A stretch of DNA of 14,535 bases from Flavobacteriales bacterium (lineage in GTDB: Bacteria > Bacteroidota > Bacteroidia > Flavobacteriales > Flavobacteriaceae). The DNA lies in the NCBI GenBank assembly GCA_015494775.1, contig WGAP01000059.1:1-14535 (forward strand). Direction: 5' to 3'. This document shows, one piece after another, positions 6,601 to 13,472 of the stretch. A program made the translations under genes and the position numbers. Each line of letters opens with the position of its first letter. The first letter of the stretch is position 1. The notes beneath the pieces were generated by a model. The model did not search any database and had not been told where the DNA came from. It worked only from the letters and a program-made list of their open reading frames with translations.

Positions 6601-8132
6601 ATTTGCGCGGGTGTTTTCAGGTAAAATTCCCGGTTGGGCAAGGCATAGCGGTGATCCCGTCCCCGTCCTACGGGTTGATGTATTTTTTTGCCGTCGCGGA
6701 TACACAAAAGCACTTCCTGGACGGTGGCATCTTCGGGTTTGATGTAATACACTTCGTTGGCGGCCACCAATTTCACCTTATGCTTGTCGGCCAAAAGCCG
6801 GAGACTTTTGTTCAAGGATTCCTCGGTATCCAAACCGTGCCGCAGGACTTCCAGGTAAAAATCCTCACCGAAAATATCCAACCATTCCTTCAATTTTTCC
6901 TCGGCTTGGGCTTGGCCCACGTTAAGGATAAAATGAGCGATTTCGCCGTTCATACCGCCCGAAACGGCAATTATTCCTTCGCGGTATTGCCGTAGCAAAT
7001 CCTTGTCCACCCGCGGGTTGTAGTAGTAACCCTCGGTGTTGGCAATGGAAACCAATTTGACCAAATTATGGTATCCGGTTTTGTTTTTGGCCAATAAAAG
7101 TACCGCATGGCCTTTGTCATCGGGATTACGTTCGCGGTGGTTGTTGCACACCAGAAGTTCCACGCCGATAACGGGCTTGATTTTCCGTTCCGCGTCTTCC
7201 ACCGACTTGTTGTATTGGTCAACGGCCCGCCAAAACTCAAAGGCGCCCATCATGTTGCCCTTGTCGGTCAGGGCAACGGCCGGCATGCCGGCGTCGGCCA
7301 CCGCTTTGACCAACTCGTCGAATTTGACCGTGGATTCCAAAATGCTGAATTGGCTGTAAAGGTGCAGGTGGGCAAAATTATCCCAATGGCCGGTGGCCGT
7401 TTCGGCCGGTTCTTCTTCGCCGGTTTTTTCGGTTTCGAGCTGTTGCGAAGCATGTTTCAAGCTTCGGTGGGTGAGCCCGTAGGGCGGGAATACATCGGGA
7501 TAGCGTTCGCGGAATGCTTGCAGGAATTCCACATCGCGGCCGAAGGTTCCGGGTTCGATAATCCCGATGCGTATCAGCTCGAAAAACGCCCTTGCGGTAG
7601 CTTCCACATCGGCGGCGGCGTTGTGGGCTTCGGCAAAATCCTCGCCGAACAGGAATTGATACAATTCGCCCAGCTTGGGCAGTTTGAATCCGCCTTTGCG
7701 TTTGATGCCTACCAACCGGGCCGTATGTTCGGTCATGGTGTCCAATACGGGCAGCGTTTCCAAATGGAGATAAGCTTCCTCGTGTCCGGCCCGTTGCATT
7801 TCGGCGCCCACGACGCCCAGGTCGAATGCCAGGTTATGACCCACCAAAAAAGCCGTCTTGCCCAAGGCCTGCTCAAACCGGCCGAGCGCGTCGTCCAGCG
7901 GAATGCCTTCGGCCCGGGCCAGTTCCGTGCTGATGCCGTGAACCTGTTGGGCATTGAAAGGAATATCAAATCCGTCGGGACGGACAAGCACATCGCCCCT
8001 GTCGATGATTTGGCCCCACTCGTCGTGAAGTTGCCAGGCCAATTGTACCATCCGCGGCCAATGCTCGGGATGGGATTCGGGCAAATCCTTGCGTGTAAGC
8101 CCTGTGGTTTCGGTGTCGAATACAAGAAACAT
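3663..8132 (-). CDS. dnaE: DNA polymerase III alpha subunit with N-terminal proofreading exonuclease
   Basis: The replicative polymerase (1489 aa) with its own DEDDh 3'-5' exonuclease at the N-terminus. The exonuclease (about 1-190) has Asp6 and Glu8 in FDTETTG, Asp104 in GHNLAFDLG, and His170/Asp175 in HNAAADVEA, so its active site is complete. A PHP domain follows (about 250-450), then the polymerase core with PDIDMDF (Asp669, Asp671) and LLKMDFL (Asp836), the family's three catalytic aspartates. Then come the fingers (QEQVMLLSQKLADFSG), a helix-hairpin-helix region, and an OB fold starting near IKMYGIVKD. GGATLFDD may be the clamp-binding site. The ATG at 8132 was chosen over a TTG two codons earlier. 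In the PHP, the second His of the HxH motif is Tyr259 and the DHGN His is Lys291, so PHP proofreading is probably lost. An acidic insert lies at about 1270-1307. Fused forms are known in Bacteroidota. Confidence 0.97.
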   Translation of the reverse strand: MFLVFDTETTGLTRKDLPESHPEHWPRMVQLAWQLHDEWGQIIDRGDVLVRPDGFDIPFNAQQVHGISTELARAEGIPLDDALGRFEQALGKTAFLVGHNLAFDLGVVGAEMQRAGHEEAYLHLETLPVLDTMTEHTARLVGIKRKGGFKLPKLGELYQFLFGEDFAEAHNAAADVEATARAFFELIRIGIIEPGTFGRDVEFLQAFRERYPDVFPPYGLTHRSLKHASQQLETEKTGEEEPAETATGHWDNFAHLHLYSQFSILESTVKFDELVKAVADAGMPAVALTDKGNMMGAFEFWRAVDQYNKSVEDAERKIKPVIGVELLVCNNHRERNPDDKGHAVLLLAKNKTGYHNLVKLVSIANTEGYYYNPRVDKDLLRQYREGIIAVSGGMNGEIAHFILNVGQAQAEEKLKEWLDIFGEDFYLEVLRHGLDTEESLNKSLRLLADKHKVKLVAANEVYYIKPEDATVQEVLLCIRDGKKIHQPVGRGRDHRYALPNREFYLKTPAQMHELFGRDFPDAIDNIREILGKVEYYSLAHPIVVPVFEVPDEFAVDGDTRSEEAQKKYLRHLVWEGARRRWGEDLDERKRQRLEYELGVIESMGFTGYFLIVWDVINKAREMGIVVGAGRGSAAGSAVSYTLGITNVDPIKYDLLFERFLNPERNTMPDIDMDFDDIGRNKIVQYAVDKYGKDNVAHIITYGYIKDKSAIRDTFRVLDLPLSDANRLSKLADIALKDLLHTPVEELRARGLRGDTLDKAKKFKEIIENNEKLRHGVEIAATVEGAIRNRSLHACGYIIAPQPLVDLIPVTKLNKTDLLVTQFDARVVESAGLLKMDFLAIRTLTIVKDTLDLIKQRHGVTIDLDTLGFDDPKTYKLLQDGQTVGVFQLESAGMRKNLKALKPSDFEDIVAMVALYRPGPMEKIPSYIRRKHGLEEVTYDLPEMEEYLKATYGITIYQEQVMLLSQKLADFSGAEADHLRKAMGKKKKKDLDKMYPKFIENAKAKGYPVKVLEKIWKDWEAFASYAFNRSHAVSYAVLAYHTAYLKANYPAEFFAASLSNHLGSIEKVTKFIQDARQWNIRVLPPDVNESGLQFTVNAEGNIRFGLSAIKGVGVKAAESIIAEREKNGPYKDIYDFVERLDSRAVNARVMEALVLSGGLDRFGIDRAVYFCQDKKEQNFIKKLLYYGQKYKQNALGGATLFDDVGGVELEKPKVPDCEIGWSTLDLLDRERDLVGFYISGHPLDQFFTTLQYFKGEESKTINAVLRALNEKRDVPLDNTAEDEFDDNEADDEVHFDYDDDELVVRHKEKDNENIMTLAKAKTYLGRTIKMYGIVKDKRELTTKDGREFGFVTLEDFEGTYELGVFGKVFLETRPYLEPKKMLAVKAKISFNPRRQTHQLELVNVMPLYDVLEKNFNSLILELDELRLNTELVDRLTALIQRHKGKKKVKIKMYSHTDGFSVLLDSGLHVNISKELIEELRAISDLDFNIT

Positions 8133-8187
8133 AAACAAGTGATTTAAAAAGGGTTAATAAAAAAACCGGCCGGCCGAAATGACATTG

Positions 8188-8195
8188 TAAAGGTA
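8188..8195 (-). promoter_or_regulatory. -7 promoter box of dnaE
   Basis: The minus strand reads TACCTTTA, one base off TAnnTTTG, with CTTTTGAT just upstream, 55 nt before the dnaE ATG. The leader would be about 50 nt. Confidence 0.4.
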
Positions 8196-8405
8196 ATCAA
8201 AAGCCCGTAAATTTGAAATCGATTTATGAAAAACCGGCTTCGAGCCGTGAAAAATCCGCCTATTGCTTCCGTAAATTTTACAGGCCGTCATTTTTCAACA
8301 ATTGGTAACAAAAACGAATTTGCAGGATAACGGACAAAACGCTTCTTTCGTTTGACCATCGACCCCTTTGGTGCCATGGCCGATTAATTCACCTCTTTAT
8401 TCCGT

Positions 8406-8413
8406 TATGTTTG
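8406..8413 (+). promoter_or_regulatory. -7 promoter box of the LRR operon
   Basis: TATGTTTG matches the Bacteroidota -7 consensus TAnnTTTG exactly, 38 nt before the ATG of the LRR gene. It argues against the longer in-frame reading that begins at a GTG at 8368. Confidence 0.45.
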
Positions 8414-8451
8414 TTTTCTCAACCGGCGATTATCGCCTTTATTTAATCATT

Positions 8452-9678
8452 ATGAAAAAATTACTCCTCCTTTTTGTTCTTATGTCCTCATCCGGCTTGT
8501 CCGCCCAGCTGACTTATGTGCCGGATGATCAATTTGAAAATTACCTGGAAACCCACAGTGCCAACGGAAACCCCGTTTCGATAGGCGATGTCAATAGTAT
8601 GGGCGACGGCTTGATGAACGACACGATTCCGACCCATAAAATCAACACGCTTACCTACCTGAATGTCAGCAGCCGGAACATTGCCGACCTTACCGGCATC
8701 GAAGATTTTGTCGCCTTGCAAAATCTGGATTGTTCCCTTAACCAATTAAGCACTTTAAATCTAAGTCAGAATACCGCCTTGACCGATTTGAATTGCCGGT
8801 ATAATCAATTGAGCACGCTGGATTTGAGTCAGAATACCGCTTTGGTAAATCTGAATTGTAATCATAACCAACTCACCACCTTGAATGTGAGTCAAAATAC
8901 CGCTTTGGTAAATCTGCTTTGTAATTTCAACCAACTTACCGCCTTGGATGTAAGCCAGAATGCCGCACTGAACCAATTGTTTTGCAATTATAATCAACTT
9001 ACCGACTTGGATGTTAGTCATAACCCGGCGCTGTCCACACTCATTTGCAATAACAACCAATTGACCGCCTTGAACACCGACGACGGTTTTTCTTTGTTGG
9101 TGCTACATTGTGAACATAATCATTTGACCGCCCTGAATACGGATCATAACGAAAATCTTATTTCGCTTTATTGTTTTTCGAACCAAATCACCACATTGGA
9201 CCTTAGCCATAATACCTCCCTTACCGGTTTGTATTGTATTTACAATCAATTGGACAGTTTGAATCTGCAAAACGGTAACAATGTGAATCTTGTTTATTTG
9301 AATGCCACCCACAACCCGAATTTAAGATGTGTTTATGTAAACGAACCGGGTTATATGAACAACCATTGGCCCAATGCCATCGACCATACGGCTACTTATG
9401 TGATGAACCAGGCCCAATGCGCGGCCTTTGTGGATGTGGAATCCGATATTCGGGATTATTTCAGGATTTATTCCAATCCGGTACAAGATATGCTCCGATT
9501 ACATGCCATTCGTAGCAGCCGTATGCAAATCACCGATTTTTCCGGAAAAATCCTATTGCAACGTGATTTGCAAGAAGGCGAAAATGCCATTCCGGTCGAT
9601 CGTTTGCCCGCCGGTATTTATTTCCTATGCCTTATAAGTGGTGGTCAACATTTTGTAACCCGGCTAATTAAAAATTAA
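8452..9678 (+). CDS. Secreted leucine-rich-repeat protein with type IX secretion sorting domain
   Basis: A 408-residue secreted protein. Residues 1-19 form a signal peptide ending LSAQ, then comes an N-terminal cap (VPDDQFENYLE...). About ten leucine-rich repeats follow (89-297), mostly exactly 21 residues, with the pattern LxxLxCxxNQLTxLdlSqNta. The Cys in the sixth position is kept in nine of them. The C-terminal part (about 330-408), with IYSNPVQDMLRL, ITDFSGKIL, LPAGIYFL and a final ...VTRLIKN, is a type A sorting domain of the type IX secretion system. The protein should therefore cross the outer membrane and be released or attached to the surface. LRR domains of this kind usually bind proteins or glycans; the ligand is unknown. 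The ATG at 8452 was chosen because it begins the signal peptide. It is the first gene of a probable three-gene transcript, with 16 bp to the next start. Confidence 0.9.
   Translation: MKKLLLLFVLMSSSGLSAQLTYVPDDQFENYLETHSANGNPVSIGDVNSMGDGLMNDTIPTHKINTLTYLNVSSRNIADLTGIEDFVALQNLDCSLNQLSTLNLSQNTALTDLNCRYNQLSTLDLSQNTALVNLNCNHNQLTTLNVSQNTALVNLLCNFNQLTALDVSQNAALNQLFCNYNQLTDLDVSHNPALSTLICNNNQLTALNTDDGFSLLVLHCEHNHLTALNTDHNENLISLYCFSNQITTLDLSHNTSLTGLYCIYNQLDSLNLQNGNNVNLVYLNATHNPNLRCVYVNEPGYMNNHWPNAIDHTATYVMNQAQCAAFVDVESDIRDYFRIYSNPVQDMLRLHAIRSSRMQITDFSGKILLQRDLQEGENAIPVDRLPAGIYFLCLISGGQHFVTRLIKN
8716..9342 (+). repeat. Tandem 63-bp coding repeats (LRR array)
   Basis: These are the DNA-level repeats encoding residues 89-297. 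Units one to five (8716-9030) are the most alike, with recurrent AACCAATT/AATCAACTT and AGTCAGAATACCGC words. Later units diverge and the ninth is 23 codons long. The similarity of the early units suggests recent unit duplication and possible length variation between strains. Confidence 0.75.
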
Positions 9679-9694
9679 ATCCAAAATAATTTCC

Positions 9695-10132
9695 ATGAAA
9701 AAAGTCATACTAACATTGCTACTTGTTGCCGGCCTTTCGGCCGCCTGCGACAACGACAGCACCCCCGCCCCCAATGAAGACACTTGCAACTACGACGGAT
9801 TGACCTACACGTTAAATCAAAACGCCTCTACGCAAACCCTGGTACCCGACAGCCAGCTTTCGGTACAATTGTTCACCGGCAACAACGGCCCCGACGGGCA
9901 GCCCGGTGTCGAAATTGTGGAAAACCAAAATTTCAGTTTTTTCTTTACCTCCGCGGTTATCCACGAAGGCCAAAGCGGCCCGGGACGTATCGTCCTCAAC
10001 GGTACCGACACCTATCAGGTTACCGTTACCTGCCAACGGGCGGGCACACAAGCCGGACAAGAATTCCGTCTGGACGTTACCGGCAACGGTATCGAAGCCG
10101 AATTTTGCGTCCAAATCGACCAAGTATTATAA
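9695..10132 (+). CDS. Small putative lipoprotein, unknown function
   Basis: A 145-residue exported protein of no family I recognise. A hydrophobic signal (1-17) ends at SAAC (Cys18), followed by DNDSTPAPNED. This gives a plausible lipoprotein with an acidic stretch after the Cys, of the sort seen in Bacteroidota surface lipoproteins (inference). The rest looks like a small beta-rich domain with Cys31 in TCNY, Cys113, and Cys138 in FCVQID. The gene starts 16 bp after the LRR stop with no promoter in between, so it is probably cotranscribed. Its layout matches the next gene: TC[N/D]Y near the start, an (N/D)QN...F.F.(T/S)SA block in the middle, and C.(Q/R)ID at the end. The two look like divergent paralogs. 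A partner or cell-surface role beside the LRR protein is inferred from position only. Confidence 0.75.
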   Translation: MKKVILTLLLVAGLSAACDNDSTPAPNEDTCNYDGLTYTLNQNASTQTLVPDSQLSVQLFTGNNGPDGQPGVEIVENQNFSFFFTSAVIHEGQSGPGRIVLNGTDTYQVTVTCQRAGTQAGQEFRLDVTGNGIEAEFCVQIDQVL

Positions 10133-10153
10133 ATCAACCCCAAAATCAGAATT

Positions 10154-10636
10154 ATGCTTAAACCTTTGAAAACCTTCATTCCCGTGGCCTTGGCACTTTT
10201 GACCATGAGCATTATGTGCAACGGCCAAAAAGACCCCGAGCCCGAAACTTGCGATTATGCCGTACAATATAAACGCAACGGCCAATGGGTTCGAAAAACC
10301 GAAGCACAAGTTACGGCCGAAATTTGGCCTGCATCCTCCAACAATATCGGACGGAAGGTCTATGATATTTGGTCGGACCAAAATCCCGATTTTTATTTCC
10401 ACAGTTCGGCCTCGGCCCAGGACGAAATGTCCGGGCTGGTAACCGATTGGTTGCAAACGACCGGATCACACCTGATTATCGACGGACAAGTTATCACCGG
10501 CCAGTTTACGTTTAAGGTATTGCAGGAAGCATCCGGCCAAGGCGATTTGGTCAAAATATCGTTTAGCGGAACCACCGCCGCCGGCGACCAAATTCAGGAA
10601 GGACTTATATGTACCCGCATCGATGAAATCCATTAA
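10154..10636 (+). CDS. Small exported protein, probable paralog of the preceding gene
   Basis: A 160-residue protein with an N-terminal hydrophobic signal (about 5-21) followed by Cys22. The residues before it (SIM) do not fit a good lipobox, so it may be either a lipoprotein or a soluble periplasmic protein. It shares its plan with the upstream gene: TCDY (Cys33), DQNPDFYFHSSA against NQNFSFFFTSA, and a closing ICTRIDEI (Cys153) against FCVQIDQV. Two matching Cys in both suggest one conserved disulfide. Identity elsewhere is low. No known domain is recognised. It starts 21 bp after the preceding stop and is the last gene of the LRR cluster; the next gene has its own promoter box 7 bp after this stop. 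Confidence 0.75.
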   Translation: MLKPLKTFIPVALALLTMSIMCNGQKDPEPETCDYAVQYKRNGQWVRKTEAQVTAEIWPASSNNIGRKVYDIWSDQNPDFYFHSSASAQDEMSGLVTDWLQTTGSHLIIDGQVITGQFTFKVLQEASGQGDLVKISFSGTTAAGDQIQEGLICTRIDEIH

Positions 10637-10643
10637 ATTCCGC

Positions 10644-10651
10644 TAACTTTG
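10644..10651 (+). promoter_or_regulatory. -7 promoter box of the kinase/regulator operon
   Basis: TAACTTTG, a perfect TAnnTTTG match, lies 16 nt before the kinase ATG and 7 bp after the preceding stop. It implies a very short leader and transcription separate from the LRR cluster, although readthrough is possible because no terminator is seen. Confidence 0.55.
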
Positions 10652-10667
10652 TAACTAAAATTACCGA

Positions 10668-13472
10668 ATGAAACCCCTGCTCCTTGTTGCTATTTTATAT
10701 TTTGCAACAGGGAGTTTTTTATCCGCCCAAATCTACCGCCACCTGGACACCGACGACGGGCTACCCAGCGACCATGTGTATCGTACGGTGCAAGATTACC
10801 GCGGCTTTATTTGGATACTCACCGACAAAGGACTGGTCAAATACGACGGCCGCCACATGAAGGTATTTACGACCCGCAACGGACTGCCCGTCAATGATAT
10901 TTGGGAAATTCGCTTTACGCCCGACGGGCGCACTTGGTATTTTTCCAAGGCGCGGGCTTTGGGATTTATCCGCAACGACAGCGTTTTCGCTTTTCCGGCA
11001 TCGAATGCCCGAAAGGTGCTTTACCCGGGCAGTATCAATGTGGCGGATGATAGCATTGCTTTTCATTCGGGAAAAAATTATTTCGTATTTCAAAAAAATA
11101 AATGGTGGATTTATCCCAAAAAAAATCGTTGGATTCATTCGGCCGGGATGCGTTCGCTTTTTGTTTTTCATCCGCGTTGGCGTCAATTGGAACTAAGCAA
11201 TGATACGCTTGTTATTTTGGACAAAAAATGGCAAGAAGTTCGGCTGTGGAAAAAGCACGGATGGTGGGAAAACGTACGCTATCGCGGTCAAATCAACGAC
11301 AGTATATACTGTTGGTTGACCAACCGGTATGCCGTTTTCCTGAATCTCAATCGTTTGATTTTGTATAAAATTTCGTTTCCTCGCTCGGTCAAATTTCCCC
11401 GGTTTGTGTGGTCAAACGGACAAATTTTTATTAGCGGAAAAAAATATTTGGCCCGGTGGGACGGAAAAAAACATTTGCAGGAAATTGAACTTCATACCCC
11501 TTTCGATTTCCACAGTGCCATGATAGACCGCAGCGGCAATATTTGGTTTTCGGTCTTTAACGACGGCGTGTATATGCTGCCGGCCAACATGCGTTTTGTC
11601 CGCCACCGGCTGCCGGGTTACAAAACGGGTAAACTCACCCGCATTTCCGACGGGCTTTATCTCAATGTTTTCAATAGCGGATTTTATCGTTACGATAGCA
11701 TTTCCAAGGATTTCAAACCCTACATTCCGGTAAAGGATTTTATTTTCAATGTGGTGGAAATACCGCAACTGAAACGCAGCTTTTTCATTGCCGACCGCAA
11801 GCTTTTTGTGCGCAACCGAAAAGGAATAACAATTTTCGACAACGGCTATCACAATCTACGCAAGGCCGTGGACCTTCAATGGTGGCATGGCGGCCTTTAT
11901 ACGTTTAAGTCCTATGCCTTTGCCCGCATACGGCCCGACGATATGAAACCGCTAAAAGAATATCCGTTTATCGGCATACGCGATTTGTTTGTTTTTCGCG
12001 ATACGTTCCTCATGGCCACTTCGGGTGGTGTTTACCAATTCGACGGCGATAGTCTGCGGCCTTATTTGAACGACTTTACCTATCCCGTGCTTACGTTGTC
12101 GGAATACAAAGGAAATTTGCTCGTTTGCACCGACGGTTTCGGATGTTTTATGGTTCGGAACGGAAAACCCTTGCTGCTGGAACATACCGATTATTTGTCG
12201 GTTCAGTCGGGTTTTGTGCATGGCGATGAACTTTTTTTGGCCACAAGCAAGGGCGTGTATCGCTACGGGCCGGGCCGGGCCGGACCGCGGCTCAGGGCGG
12301 TCTATACCCGATTTCACGGACTGGCTTCCACGCTCGTTCGCGATGTTTATGTTACCGGAAATGAACTTATCGCTACGGGAAACAAAGGCGTGAGCATCAT
12401 TCCGCTCGACAAACTGTCTCCGCCTTCGCAATTGGTGGATTTGTACTGGGAAAACGTCCGGGCCGGCGGGAAATCCATCCGTTCCGGCGCTTCGGTTTCC
12501 TATCGCAAAGGTCTGCAACTGACCGCCCGCGTGGGAATGATTGATTTTTCGGGCGAAAAAACGCCCCGGTACGCCTACCGCTTGCTTCCACTCCAAAACC
12601 GTTGGATGCAAACAAGCGGCGAACGGCTCACTTTCTCCCAATTGCCCCCGGGCGATTACCGCCTGCAAATCCACAAGGGAAACAAACAAAAGGAATTCCT
12701 TTTTTCGATCGCGCCGCTATGGTGGCAACGCACCGGAACGCGCATCGCCGGGTTGCTCCTTTTCAGCATACTGGTCGGTTGGGCTGTTTGGCGCGTGGCC
12801 CGGCGCTATCAACGCGTTCAAACACGGCGATTGCTTCGCGAAAAACAACTGACCGAACTTCAACTCCGCGCCTTGCGCAGCCAAATGAATCCTCATTTTG
12901 TGTTTAACGCCCTGGCGGCCATTCAGAATTTTATCGGACAAAACGACATCAAAAACTCCAATCGTTATTTGGTCAAATTTTCCAAACTGGTTCGTCGTTT
13001 TTTCGAAATGTCGGTCATGGACGAAATCGGTTTGGACGAAGAAATACAATTGCTTCGCAATTATTTGGACATTGAACGCTTGCGTTTCGGACAGCGGTTT
13101 TCCTATTGTTTGGATATTGAAGCCGATATGGATACGTCCGCAATACGCATTCCCACCATGCTCCTGCAACCCGTGGTAGAAAATGCGTTGGTCCACGGGT
13201 TGTTCAACAAAGAAGGTGATGGCCGTTTATGTATCCGTTTCCGACGACCCTCACCCGATACGCTTGTGGTGGAAATCGAAGACGATGGCATCGGCATCCG
13301 GCAAAACCGCAAACAAAAAAACAAGCGCTACCGTTCGTCACAAATCCTGAAAAACCGCATCTATTTTCTCAACCAATCGGGCCAATGGAAAATCCGGTTC
13401 GACACCGTCGAAGCTTTCCCCGGCGAGCCCTATCCCGGAACCCTTGCCCGTTTCCAAATCACAAAGCTATGA
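10668..13472 (+). CDS. Sensor histidine kinase, propeller/Y_Y_Y sensor with LytS-type kinase domain
   Basis: A 934-residue membrane sensor. A signal peptide (1-21) leads into a large periplasmic region that opens with a two-component-propeller motif (DDGLPSDHVYRTVQDYRGFIW, then TDKGLVKYDG) and continues as beta-propeller-like repeats to about 580. A Y_Y_Y-like domain (about 590-685) follows, then one membrane segment (about 693-710) and a His_kinase/LytS domain. The likely phospho-acceptor is His743 in MNPHFVFNAL. Asn839 in ENALVHG and DDGIGI (872-877) form the ATP-binding boxes. No receiver or DNA-binding domain is fused, unlike the hybrid systems of polysaccharide utilisation loci. Its stop overlaps the regulator start by four bases (ATGA), so the two are translationally coupled. 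The ligand is unknown. Placement next to the LRR cluster suggests, but does not prove, a link with envelope or surface functions. Confidence 0.93.
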   Translation: MKPLLLVAILYFATGSFLSAQIYRHLDTDDGLPSDHVYRTVQDYRGFIWILTDKGLVKYDGRHMKVFTTRNGLPVNDIWEIRFTPDGRTWYFSKARALGFIRNDSVFAFPASNARKVLYPGSINVADDSIAFHSGKNYFVFQKNKWWIYPKKNRWIHSAGMRSLFVFHPRWRQLELSNDTLVILDKKWQEVRLWKKHGWWENVRYRGQINDSIYCWLTNRYAVFLNLNRLILYKISFPRSVKFPRFVWSNGQIFISGKKYLARWDGKKHLQEIELHTPFDFHSAMIDRSGNIWFSVFNDGVYMLPANMRFVRHRLPGYKTGKLTRISDGLYLNVFNSGFYRYDSISKDFKPYIPVKDFIFNVVEIPQLKRSFFIADRKLFVRNRKGITIFDNGYHNLRKAVDLQWWHGGLYTFKSYAFARIRPDDMKPLKEYPFIGIRDLFVFRDTFLMATSGGVYQFDGDSLRPYLNDFTYPVLTLSEYKGNLLVCTDGFGCFMVRNGKPLLLEHTDYLSVQSGFVHGDELFLATSKGVYRYGPGRAGPRLRAVYTRFHGLASTLVRDVYVTGNELIATGNKGVSIIPLDKLSPPSQLVDLYWENVRAGGKSIRSGASVSYRKGLQLTARVGMIDFSGEKTPRYAYRLLPLQNRWMQTSGERLTFSQLPPGDYRLQIHKGNKQKEFLFSIAPLWWQRTGTRIAGLLLFSILVGWAVWRVARRYQRVQTRRLLREKQLTELQLRALRSQMNPHFVFNALAAIQNFIGQNDIKNSNRYLVKFSKLVRRFFEMSVMDEIGLDEEIQLLRNYLDIERLRFGQRFSYCLDIEADMDTSAIRIPTMLLQPVVENALVHGLFNKEGDGRLCIRFRRPSPDTLVVEIEDDGIGIRQNRKQKNKRYRSSQILKNRIYFLNQSGQWKIRFDTVEAFPGEPYPGTLARFQITKL

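Larger units (their letters stand above)
8133..8451. other. Divergent intergenic region between dnaE and the LRR operon
   Basis: This 319-bp stretch has no credible gene. It holds outward-facing promoter boxes for dnaE (8188-8195) and the LRR gene (8406-8413). There is also a CGGCT-TCG-AGCCG hairpin (8235-8247) followed on the minus strand by GTTTTT, a weak terminator-like shape, and a GTAAATTTTAC dyad (8271-8281) whose half GTAAATTT recurs near 8206. These dyads could be operators, but no known regulator site is recognised. Confidence 0.4.

Noticed and set aside
8368..8451. Upstream GTG start for the LRR gene
   Set aside because: It would bury the signal peptide 28 residues inside the protein and place the TATGTTTG box within the coding region.
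8716..9342. Non-coding tandem repeat or CRISPR
   Set aside because: The 63-bp period keeps the reading frame and encodes leucine-rich repeats in an intact secreted protein.
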